This document shows, in pieces, positions 1 through 12,300 of a stretch of 64,000 nucleotides of DNA. Under the pieces are notes generated by a model that saw only the letters and a list, made by a program, of their open reading frames with translations, did no database searches and was not told the origin of the DNA. Position 1 is the stretch's first letter, and every line of letters begins with the position of its first letter. The translations under genes were made by a program, and so were the position numbers. The stretch comes from Haliotis asinina (taxonomy: Eukaryota > Mollusca > Gastropoda > Lepetellida > Haliotidae). The stretch covers positions 26,273,554 through 26,337,553 of the forward strand of contig NC_090282.1 of the NCBI RefSeq assembly GCF_037392515.1. The letters are read 5' to 3'.

Positions 1-1399
1 TTCATTTTCAAAACAGGGTTTCTTTTTACGTCAGCATCTTATGTCACTAAAGCGTACAGTCGGGCAGTTCTGCTGTTTCCGGGGTAATTAAGTGCAAAGC
101 GAAATAGCTACCTCTAACGACGCAGACCTATTTTTATCTTATAAAAATCAGTGACGGGCGCACGGGAATTCCAAACAATGATCATAGGATGGGAGCTTGA
201 GATGGCTGACCTGTTCAAGGGAGCCAACTCTGATGAAGCAAATCGACCTGCACTGGCCAACCGGACTCCATTTGCATCTGTAGTATTATGAATACACATT
301 GATGTAGTGGAATGTTATCAAAACAGCTCATTTATAACACTTTTAACGAGCTCATATAGTACTCATAAATGTGTATTTTTGTTTGTTTGTTTTTTTCTGT
401 CAACGACAGTGACTCAATGACAACTGTCTGCCAGGTCCAGAGTCAGATATTTATAGAGGCCGGTGCCTTGACGCTTAACCAGGAGGTAGAACACGTGCAA
501 AAAAAGGACATGACAATATGTTTTTAATTTTTGTTATGTTTTGTTGCACAGATTTAGCTCCTCATTTAAAACCTCGGTAATGTGTTTCCTCTAAAACTCA
601 GATGGAAACGGAACTATGAATTCTTCCTTCTTTCAACTGAAAATCTACGCGTTATGATGTTCTGGAAATTTCTACGAAAACTTGAGAGTAAGATATAAAC
701 AGATTCTCGGTAATATCAATGATCTGTAATTGTTTCGAAACTTAACATGTAGCCTAGACCATTTCAATAGGTACGCTGACAGGTTATACATTTCAACCAA
801 GTTTTGTAGATGGACCACTTACTAAAGGAGGAGGTAATGAGCCTGGGAGAGTTCATACATGTAATAGTGATAGGTAAAGTCGCCGAGTATTTCCAAAAGT
901 ATTAAAAATTTAAAACATCTCTTTCAAAAACAGCGATTAAAATGTCTAGTCACTTCCGACTGGTTCATATGCTTGTGTTAATGAGACATTTAGCTGTTTT
1001 ATTATAGTGATGCTATACCCCATTTGTGTAGGTCGATGATCATGATATTAACCACTAGATTGTCTGGTCGAGATACGAATGTTTACAGATCGCTGATCAT
1101 TTACAGAAAATGTATGGCGTTGGTTATCCAAGTCCAGATGAAGCAACAATCGCAAGAGAGTCGTGTGACCTCAAGTTTGTTTTGAATGTGACATCAAGGG
1201 ATAGTAGTGTAAAGAAAGGCAATAGTCATCTCTCTGTTACTGTATTGTATTGTCCCCTCCAGTTTTTTAGACATGTTTTAGACATAATAACTAGTTTTAA
1301 ATGGATATCTGTGGTACACTAGTGGTTTTAGTGTTCTTCCTCAACAGGGTTTTGGTTTCTAATTCAGTCACTCACACACTCTAGGTATGTACCGGTTTC
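1..1399. other. Upstream region of gene 1, no gene seen
   Basis: I see no supported gene here. About 1025-1100 is a decayed SINE fragment (GTAGGTCGATGATCATGATA followed by a CACTAGATTGTCTGGTCGAG-like stretch). A short minus-strand open frame at 114-299 has no recognisable domain. The rest is AT-rich and unremarkable. Confidence 0.4.
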
Positions 1400-1406
1400 G
1401 GTTGCG

Positions 1407-1414
1407 TGACGTCA
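1407..1414. promoter_or_regulatory. Palindromic CRE (TGACGTCA) just upstream of gene 1
   Basis: A perfect TGACGTCA lies 43 bases before the ATG of gene 1. Full palindromic CRE/ATF sites are common in promoters, so this is a candidate core-promoter element. No TATA box is evident at a suitable distance. Binding is inferred only from the match. Confidence 0.35.
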
Positions 1415-1457
1415 TGATATCCTGCACAGCCACTAACTGTCAGTGTGCATTAGCAGG

Positions 1458-1509
1458 ATGAACAGTCTACGTGTATGGTGCCTCATCGCAGTGGCCTGTG
1501 CTGTTAGTG
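1458..1509 (+). CDS. Gene 1 exon 1: signal peptide
   Basis: The exon reads MNSLRVWCLIAVACAVS and ends with one base of a Gly codon before a consensus GTGAGT donor. The n-region Arg, hydrophobic core and small residues before the cut fit a secretory signal peptide. This ATG is chosen because it gives a signal peptide in phase with exon 2. Confidence 0.75.
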
Positions 1510-3525
1510 GTGAGTACACGTAAAGTTACAATCCCTGTGTATGTCTGTGTTTAGGCAGGTTACATTGCTGTGGGTCAACCCCCAACACGACTCACTCACT
1601 CACTCACTCAAGAGAGAGATAGAGAGAGAGGGAGAGAGAGGGAGAGAGAGAGAGAAAGAGAGAGAGAGATGTCATTAGTTAAGATATTGAAACCTGAAAG
1701 TTTGCAGTGAATGTATAACTCTGAGCAGGACAAAACATGGCAGTAGTAGTGGGCTTACATTTCATATACATAAATGATCTGCACTCTGTATTTACATACC
1801 ATACATAATTACAATTCTGCACTCTGTATTTACATACCATACATAATTACAAGGATGTTTTCACCGTCTACAGCATAACATAGCACCTCTAACTATGTTT
1901 CATGAAATATCCATCGTGATTTATTATGACAGCATATCAGAGGAATGTAATCACGGATTCTTTAGAAAATAGGTCATACTGAATTTGAAACTGAAATCAC
2001 TGTTAACATCCTTATAACAGATTTAATAAACCAGGAAGGTGGGAAATCCACCAGTGTTGGTCTCTAGCCTAAATGAAATACGTAAATGTACTTACATCTG
2101 ACAGATGAACTTCCGATGTCAATGTCAACGTACAGGACACTGATGCGGCAGTTCATACAAATAACTCGGATTCAACTCATTCTCAGTCAAAATACACATG
2201 TCCCATAGCATGGTGATCTACCTTCAGTTGTTGGCAATATATAGCCTGTTTTTACAAAAGGCTTGTATTGTCATCTATAGTTAAAATGTTTTACATCTAA
2301 GGACCAGTCGTAAATTCGAATCTGTGATAATCCGGTTATTTTATTGTCCTTCGTTGACAGTTTTTTTATATCAATTTACCAGTAATTATTACGCATAGAA
2401 TTAATTGTTCTCGTCACGATATGGCTGAAATATTGCTGATGTGATGATAAATTCACTCACTCACTCAATCAGATTATGTTCTTATCAGTTCCATTAACTG
2501 GCACGCGTAAGGTGCTGGCCTCACGGACAGAGCGGTTTTGCGACGAATCTTTTATATACTAAATGTATGTAATAAGCTCTAGTTAGAAATATGACAAACA
2601 CAAATTAATGCATTCCATTGATCACCTAGTAGTAATACCCATTTGATGTTAGCGTAATTACACAGCATGTCTATATCAAATAACACGAGAAACACACAGA
2701 GTGTGGAAGTACGTTTGCTGTTAATAAGTAGAAATTGTCCCGTCCAGTACGCTGAGTGGATTGAGGCACGAAATCCATCCATAAAACATATGTAAATTTA
2801 ATCATGAAATCTGCATACAGATTGAAATGAGAATATGGTGTGATGAAAAACGTGTAAGAGTGATCGCCTAATGGCATGTGTGATAGAAAACATCAGTATC
2901 TGCAACATATCTAGTGTGATAATCAACATGATATCCATCTGGAGTGAATTCCACTGCATAGACGCAGGCACGCGTAGCTTGAAGTGGGGCACACAAGTTT
3001 TGATTGACAATGTGGTAAATTAACTTTGAAAGAAAGTCATATAGTCCAGCATAGTGGTCTTCATCTGACACTGAATCCAGGAAAAGATTTCTTTGAAGTA
3101 ATTGATATTTTTTCCAGAAGTACTCTACCCCACAGGCGCTCGTGTCGTTGCGAGGATTTTAGACTTTTCTTTAAATATGAAAATTTTGAAACACTTCACA
3201 GTGCAATATATTGTATTGTGAGTGTTTCAAGTCGGGGTTCAATCGAGGAAAGTTAGGTGGATAATTATTATTATTTTTAAATGATGTTTGTTTAGCACCA
3301 ATATCCTCCTCAGCTCAGCCGCTCAAAGGCGATGAACGTGTCAGCACACAAAGTTGACTCCAAGTTTTTTTACCCGGTCACAAGAGAACTGGATACCAAC
3401 ACCTCAAGGTCGCCGTATCAGCACATTTGTGACTCGGAGATAGATAGATAGAGAGACAGACAGACAGACAGACAGGCAGGCAGGCAGACAGACAGACAGA
3501 CAGACAGACAGGCAGACAGACAGGC

Positions 3526-3599
<74 letters not shown>

Positions 3600-6500
3600 A
3601 TGCCGTTTTATTATTAAGGGAATTGAGGACACGATCGCACAGCTTCAGAGTAATAACTCAACTATATGACCTTTAGGATTGACCTTTGTTCTTTGACTGT
3701 TCCTCGTTTATAAAGGTCAATGTCAGGTACGTTAATACTGTACGTTGTCTGCAGTTAACGTATACATATATAGACACACAAAAAGGTCAATGAATTTAAA
3801 TTTTTGAAATTTCTTTCACCTCGTAGTTGTTTCTATAGTAAAGTCATTTTTTCAAGGGGAAACGTCATGGGTTTGTGTTATATATGAACTGGTTTTTCTC
3901 TCCGTGTAGTCACGTCCGTACAGGGAGAAGTTTTGAATATATCGTTTAGCCTGCAACGCCAGTGTATTTATGCATTTGATAAACATTAATCTAATGCTGA
4001 TCTGGTTTGGGTGAAATGTAAGCCACTGATGTTGTACCCATCTGCAAATATCGTCCTATTCTATTCGAAAGATTACATTGTATTAACCTGTTTCCCTCTC
4101 GCGATGACCCTGATCTGATCTTAACGGTCGGCCATGTTGAAATACATTCATTGTTATTACCAAGTCAAAGAAATATGTAAATGTTGTTGGTAGTATAGTA
4201 AATTGTCCGCCTTGTTCTCATATTTCCACATCAACGACACAGAAAGCTGAAGTATCTTGAGAGCTTGTCTCAGTCGCTTCCTATCAGAATTTCCATGACA
4301 TTTCGCATATAACTTGTGTTGACTCCAGCGGGACTCAACACGTGTATTCGCTTTAACTATTTTGTGAAATTTTGTCCCATAAAATACTTTTGTTTTGAAG
4401 TCATTCATATAGAGAAAGACATTTATGGGCACCATTCAGTTATTTCGTTTTTCAAATGTTTAGAGTGTCACACTGTATGCCGGAAAATTACGTTTCAAGC
4501 TTTGAAAACAATTTTGCTTAAGTAAAGAACGAGCGCATGCATCCAAATGCAAACATTCTACAAGCATAAAATGAACATAAATCGTATATTTAACAAATCA
4601 CTAGTCGGTGTCTGACAATCCTTTGCATGATTAAATTAAAGATGTTGGATTTCCAGTGCCATTCTGACTAGGTGCAAGGTATGTAAGATATTTGTAAGTG
4701 TCATTGTAACACGCCATTTAGTTTGGAAGGACCACCGTATATTACAGCGTTTCTAGCTTACTCAAATTTATATTACTTGATATATCGTTGGTGGTCTTGT
4801 TGAGAACATTATTCACAGGTATTGTAGTCATCTAAAATCATAACTTATCAAGACAAATTTCAGTTTGCGGCTATCAATGACAGCCTGTACGGTTAACCTT
4901 GTCCATTGCGCTGTACTATCAAGACATTCGAATTAGAAAATAAATATCTCGATTGTCTTTTCTCCCAGAGACCTCACGTTGATAAGATAATTATATTGAA
5001 TGAGATTTCATCGAAGTAAAATATGTTCGGGAGACATGGCAGTCTATGTAAGTCATGTCAAAACCACATTACATCCCAACATAAGTTTGTAAGCGTTTAG
5101 GAAATTGAAAGTTTGTAGACTTCCATTGTTCTTGGGGAAGCGCAGGGGTTCATGTATTAATATCTTTAAAACGACATTGTTCCAGTTTGAGTCTTCATGT
5201 TGCAATTTACATTTAGTGTCATCAATGACTGTCAGTGATACAATCATAATTCATGCAGCTATTTTTGCAATTTCAAATTTGTTTCTAAAGTTAATTCATA
5301 TTGGCTTTACATGATCTTTACGCCCAAGTAGATTTCTGCAGTAATGCTCAATCACACGTATCTCTATTACAGGCACAGAAGATGTGGTGGTATTTGTGAC
5401 AGACAAGTCGAGTGATGTAGCTGGTCAAATAAGCCATGTCAATTTGACGTCACGAGTCGTCTCTCCACTACCTTTATTCAAAGTTATAAGGCCCGTTGCT
5501 ATTGGATATGACAGCTTGACCGAAACCATCTATTGGAGTGATGTTATGTCTAAAGAAATTCGGTCAGCGAAGTTCGATGGCACCCAAGAGACAACACTGT
5601 TGGATCTGGATACAAGTAAGCACACACATTCCCTCCTTTTTTGCGTACTTATCATACATTTGAAAATGTGTTGGATGCTTGCCGTCGCCACAATTCATCA
5701 AATCATGCCATTCTTTTGCAATCGGGGTAGGTCGTATTTCGACTTAACGAGGTACCAGAGGAACAGGTATGTGTCAGGAACAATTTGATTTGCAATTTGG
5801 AAATTCTGAGTGACTGATGGAGTAAGTGAGTTTAGTTTTACGCCGCACCTTGCAATATTTCAGCTATATGTGGTGGTGGTCTGTGCATAACTAAGTCTGG
5901 ACTAAATAATGCAGTGATCAACAGTATGTGCGTCGATCCATGCAGGAAGGATACCGTGACATGTGTCAGCCAAGTCAGCGAGTCTGACCACCCGACACCA
6001 CAGGGCATTAGGCTACGACACGACGTGTTTACAAGACATCATATCCAACAAGAAACGTAGGTGTTTGTCCCAAATGGGTTACAATACTGCTGACATTATT
6101 ACTTTAACACGTTAAAAGAATCGGAGGAGTTTGTTCCAAATGAGTCACATGACTGGTCCAATGACTACTTTAAAACGTCAAAAGAATTGGAGGTGTTTGT
6201 CCCAATGAGTCTTAATAGTGACCGAGTACTTTTAATCCTTTAAAACGTCAGTATTGTTCCGTCAAAATACTGCCACTATCAGAGATGTTTCAGTGGACAG
6301 CAGTAACGATAATGTGTCCTGAGTATGTTTTAAACACTTGCAGTTACGATGATGTTATGTCTTGCACTTTTGAAAGATGGTACGGTACATGGGACAAGGA
6401 CACTGTATGAAAGCAGAAAGCCAGAATAGAGCTAGTCTGTCTCACAGTCACTGAACCATATTATTTTCCCTACTGTCGCGTCCCATCCGTACGCACTACA

Positions 6501-9356
6501 TGAAATCTCGGGTCTCCTTGGTACTCCTTTTCAATTTATATTGGGTTGTTTGATAATAACAAAACTATATGTATTCAAAGACTAAGCGTGAGACCTAAAG
6601 AGTGACAATAAGTTTAGGCAGCACTGTGTACCACATATATGACCGCGTGACTTGTGTAGGCGGAATACCTCAGTCATCGCCTACCATGTCCGTGCCTCAC
6701 AATCGCCCGCATAGTCACTGTGTAGACAGGAAGGATTTTGTTGTCATGAAAATGCCGTGGCTTAGTATTGTGGTCATAGCACAAACCACATTCGCTTCAA
6801 TAAGAAATCTATACGCATATCATACCATACACAACCGAGATCTATCGGAAGTGTGCATAATCGTATGTGATAGTGTTATTCGTTGCCAGAGAGTGATTGA
6901 AGTGTATTGCATTGTTTTTGTTGACATTTAGTTGGAGCGATGGTATGTCATCTTCAGACTTGTGCTATATTTAGACATTTCTAGAAGACAATAGACATTA
7001 ACAAACGGCATGGGCCTGTGTAACACACACTTAAAACAATATATTGGAAAGTTCCACCAGTACTTCTACTACACAAATTTAATTAGGCCCAATTGTAGGC
7101 TTGGCTATTGGAATATTATAATCCCTTTAGTATCATGATTATTAAATGCATTACGCTTTTCCCAAATGATTGTATTTATACTGCCATGGTACTGGTATTG
7201 TCACTCTATTTTACTTCCAGTATAATTCTTTTGAACTGATTTGCATGGACTTGTAAACGTCGGTGCAATGATATGTGGCACCTGTTGGAGGAAGGCGCTA
7301 TGTACAGTTAGCGAGTAAGTGGGTGACTTAGTTTACTTTTACGCCGCTATCCTAGAGATATCACGGCGGGGGATACCTGCGATGGGCTCTATACATTGCA
7401 TTCATGTCGGAAATCGAACCAGGTCACCAGCATGATGAGCGAACGCTTTAACTACTGATCTACACTACCGCCCCCTTAGTTCATGGAATACTGTAGTATA
7501 TAATCTAGATGGTGTGATATTAAAATAATAGGCCCTTGTCGATTGTGGATAGGCTTTGCAGCGACATCGGCCTTCGGAGTGGGTTGGAATTAAACAACCT
7601 TACTGTGCGGCTTAATCCAACGCCTGTCTTAATCTGGACTCGACCACAAACTGACCCCACCGTCGTTATGTATGCAGACGTACAATTGAAAGTAAACACC
7701 CTGTGCTTTGTTTTGATCATAAACATTGTGTGCATGATGCAAGAATACCAGGTGAGACACTGCCGGCGATCCATCGTGGGCAGTGCAGTCGGGTTAATAA
7801 CATGCCCCGAAATGGTTGATAGGAAAAGAGCACGCTGCCATGTGATTCATCGCTGTGATGCGGTGTGCATCCGGATGCTCAGGTGATGATTATCTTGATG
7901 CATCTAGTCTGGCTGCACGTATCGTCTCATTAATCTGATTACTGTCTGCTTTGTGCAACGTTCTGGCAACACGGCTGTTGGAAGTCCGTACTTGCGTCAA
8001 ATTAACGGCTAGTGCTCTTTCCGCTGATGATATATTTTTGCCATTTAATGGTTTTACTGTTGGCGCACAACATGCACGTGAGACCCAAGACTGTTAATCT
8101 TATGAAAAGCACATGCACAGTAAATAATATCATGGTGGCAAGACTTAATAAGAGGCTAGTACATCTAAGTACTCCAGACTGTTATTTAAGTTTCATTAGA
8201 AGTGATCAATTAAAGTAATGTTGATAACTAATGTTATTGTATTTAGAAATGGTGGCATAATAAATAGGTACGAAAGTCGGGATATTACATGGCTCCAGTT
8301 TGAAAACTGTTACTTATTATAAATATATTGGATTGATGTTTTCATCAAGATTAGGTTGGTCTGCCTCACAGGGTTATAAAGCAATTATGCCACTTTTAAA
8401 GTTATTCAGGCATAATGAATATGTTTCCTTTTCGTCAGCATGTTCAATATTTGATTGTAAAATATTGCCGATACTCCTATATGGCTCCGAAATGTGGGGA
8501 GTTAAGAATTTTGAAGTTATTGAAAAAGTTCATTTAACTTATTTTAAGACGTTTCTGGAATAGGGAAATTTGCTTCAAATAAAGCTGTCATAGGGGAAAC
8601 AGGCCGCTACGCATTGTTTGCTTCTAGGCAAGTAAGAGTTATCAAATATTGGTTAAAGTTACTTAAAATGGATATTTGTCATTATCCCTATCGTTGTTAC
8701 CGTATGTTAAAGAAGCTCGATGATAATGGAAAACAGTGTTGAGCTTCAGATGTTCGACACCTTCTTTTTCTATGTGGCTTTTCTCATGTCTGGATGTTCC
8801 AGAGTGTTGGTGATGATAATATGTTTTTGTCAATATTTAAACAAAGACTTAAAGATGTATATATACAAACGTGGCATTTCAGACTGAAATGTACATACAT
8901 AATTTTCAGAACAAATCACTTGTAAGAGCATTGTGTAAATTTAGAATATCATTGCACACATTAAAAATTACCTCGTTCCCTTCGAGAAAATGCAATGAAC
9001 TTAGAGATGCTCTTTGTACAAATTGTAATTCAGGTGATTTGGAAGAACATTTACAAAGGAATGGAATAGACTGTTACATTTGCCAGTAATTTCAGCTTCT
9101 ATTTACCACCTGTTATTTAAGTGTGATAAATATGCACAGTTAAGGCTGAAATACCTTCCTGAATTAAAAACTATAACCTGTTTTAAGCAGTCAATGGCAA
9201 ATATCCTAAGCTCACAAAAGATGCATAGTGCGCGTTCACTTGCTTTGTATTTAAAATCCATGAAAGCTGTTCAAAAGTATAGTAACACTTGACTGTTTAC
9301 GCGACAATCAACCTCAATTGTACTATAGGCCATGTGGCCAGTATTACTGAATAAAC

Positions 9357-9389
<33 letters not shown>

Positions 9390-12300
9390 ATCAACTATCA
9401 TTCATTGCCACAGACAACTGTTCAAGTCTCACTTTTCGTCCGTTTTACTATAATAAACGTTGAACAACGCTAACAAACACAATATCTCATGTATCATTAT
9501 TAGAAATAAAAAAAAATAGCTGTTATAAAAACCCAAACACAGACTCACATTTTACCAATTCAAAAGCTGATTTGTCTTCCCATGTTTCTAACTGAAACTT
9601 GCTATCACGATTTCTTAAAGCTCAAAATTTCTGAACCTGTAAAGTGATGTTTATGAGGCTCAGTTGTCATCAGGAACCTTAGACCCTGACCACTTGATGG
9701 CCACACACATTTATGGTTGTGAAAGTGACAAATGGTTGCAATTAGTTTTATGGCTATTGTTCCCTGTGGGGTTTTTTAATGTGGAAACTGTCACATAAGA
9801 TATGTGCCGTTGTTTAACATGTGAGCATTGATAAAGAACACACTGTATAGTCAGGTGTCACAATATACGCTGAGTTGGTTCTTGTATGTCACCGTATTCT
9901 GACCCGTGAAGTTCCGGGGTAGAATAGGCCCTCAGCAGCCCATGCTTGCCATAAAAAGACGACTATGCTTGTAAGAGACGTCTAACGTGATCGAGTGGTC
10001 AGACTCGTGGACTTGGTTGACACATGTCATCGGTTCCCAAATGCGCAGATCGATGCTCATATTGTTGATCACTGGATTGTCTGGTCAAGATTATTTACAG
10101 ATCGCCGTCATATAGCTGGGATATTGCTAAGTGTGGCGTAAAACGCAACTCACTCACTTATCATATCCCATTTGCGTAGATCGATTCTCCCGATGTCAGT
10201 CACTTGGTTGTCTGCCCTTGAGTCCATCAATACAGACCGCCGGCATGTAGCTGGGGTATTGCTGACTGTGGCATTTAACAACCAAAAAAAAACCCCAAAC
10301 AAACAAATACAGACTGGCACAATGAAGTGACATGGTCATGTTATGATTTTCATAGGACAATGTCCCAAGATACGATATCGTTCTATACTCATAGTGTAGT
10401 TAATGATAATATTATACAGAAAATACCTGAAAATTACCTTTATCTTTGCAATCAAAGGCTATAAACTGTGACAGCATTATATGAAATATAATGGTCGAAA
10501 CTTATATTTATAACCAATGAAATGAACATTTATACCCATTCCCGACACATACCTTCTCGAATCTCAATAATATCATGCGTATGCTTTGATGTGGCACTGC
10601 TTCCAGACCCTGAGACATCTCCATGAATAGTTATTACTACCCTGTATATGCTTAGACCTAAATTTTAAAATATGAATAATGTTCTTGAGTCAGTCAAGAC
10701 ATCTATTTAGAACGATTTGGCTCCGTTTTTTACCCCTCTATTTAGACATTCCGTTTTCACAAACTGATTGGCACAGGGGTATATAATTTGGAAATGCTCT
10801 ATTATTAGTTGAGGTTTCCCAATAGTTAAAGCGTCATCACGCCAAGATCTGTGTTCGATTCTCCACATCGGTACTATGTGTGAAACCTCATCTGCTGGCC
10901 TTCTTCATGATGTTGCACGAATAAAGTTACAAACACCCTAAAACCATATTCATTCAATCAGACTGATAATATAGCAGCCTCGCCGCTTATGGGTTCATCA
11001 GAGGATATTGCAACGGTCGTATCGATCAACAGATCCGAAATGTACCATTCCTTGTTTTGGATCCAGATGCTGTCCCTGACGGTTTAACCATTGACATGAA
11101 CCACCGGAAACTGTTCTACACGGATGCTGGGAACCACATCATTTGGGGTGTGGATTTGGACGGACTTCAGGCTAATGAGGAGATAATTAACAAGGGTCTT
11201 GAAAATCCCAGAGCTATCATTACATACTCTTCAAAGAAGTAAGTATAACTTTCCTGGAAATGTTTATGAAGACGTACAGACATTTCAATATTTCCAATAC
11301 GAAACACCCATTCGAAGAGTGGGGGAGTGGAGGGTGGGTGTGGGGGAAAGAGGTGGAGAAGTAGGAAGAGAGTGAGGAGCAAGAAAGAAAAGTTAATACA
11401 CTTGGACGTTTTTCTCTGATCCATAGATCCATAGAAAATAGTCAACAGTGGCCATACATGATTTTTTGTTTTTTTTGTTTTGCGGAATGAAATCGGGAAG
11501 TTTTCTCTGATTGACTAACTCTAAGCGGTGGAATGTAATTGGCTTACATAAACAATCTGCGCTCTGTACTTACATTCTATATGTAAGTGCAAGGCTGTGG
11601 TCATCATCAACAGGATATTTAACATAGCAACTACAAAATATGTTTCATGAAATAACCATCGTGACTTATTATGACAGTATTTCAGAGAAATGTAACCACT
11701 GATTCTTCAGAAAACATACATCACATGGAATTTGAAAATAAAGAGAGTGATTACATTCCCAGAGAAATGTCACTTATTTCTTAAGAAAATACAATACACT
11801 CTGAATTTTTGCTCTGATTGTCTAACTCCAAACGGGGTTGCCAAGTAGTTGAATTAACTTTCAGGTACACAGGTTATCTGCACTGGACATTTACATTCAG
11901 AGGGTCTCTCTGAGTTTTGGTTTTTGTTTTGTTTCTGTCAAACAAAACCCTCCAGTGAAGTGGTGTTTTGTGACGGGAAATGAAACAATAGTTTGAAAAC
12001 AATGCAATCTCTGGTGTCAAATGAAGTCAGCAAACAGGAAGTAACTATCAACACTGAAACCCAATATGATTAGATGAACTCTCACTGCTGGAATGTCATA
12101 TTGATAATGTGGTATCCGCTCTATTTACATTTCATTGCGACGAATGTTATTGTTTTCTATTTGTTAGACTCCTGATATGGACCGACTGGGCGGTTTGGGC
12201 TAAGATAGAACGCTGCAATTATGAGGGCGGAGAACGCAAGACTCTGGTCAACACGGACATCAAATGGCCAAACGGAATAACTCTAGATGAACAGAGTACG

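Larger units (their letters stand above)
1510..5372. other. Gene 1 intron 1
   Basis: The intron contains an (AG)n-rich tract, a short tandem duplication, one copy of a dispersed repeat, a SINE tail fragment and a tetranucleotide array, each listed separately. Between 3620 and 5372 I see only AT-rich sequence without a clear feature. Confidence 0.5.
5616..11003. other. Gene 1 intron 2 (5.4 kb), rich in mobile elements
   Basis: The intron holds SINE copies, a 67-bp tandem repeat, a dispersed repeat, a LINE 3' end and a further SINE group, all listed separately. I see nothing definite in 6600-7310, 7485-8040 or 9400-9900. Confidence 0.5.

Noticed and set aside
114-299. Short minus-strand frame
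   Set aside because: No recognisable domain, no convincing splice sites, and too short to support alone.
3378-3632. Cys/Leu/Val-repeat protein on the minus strand
   Set aside because: It is only a translation of the GACA/GGCA tetranucleotide array.
7536-7886. 116-codon frame in intron 2
   Set aside because: It overlaps an equally long frame on the other strand, has no domain signature, and lies among repeats.
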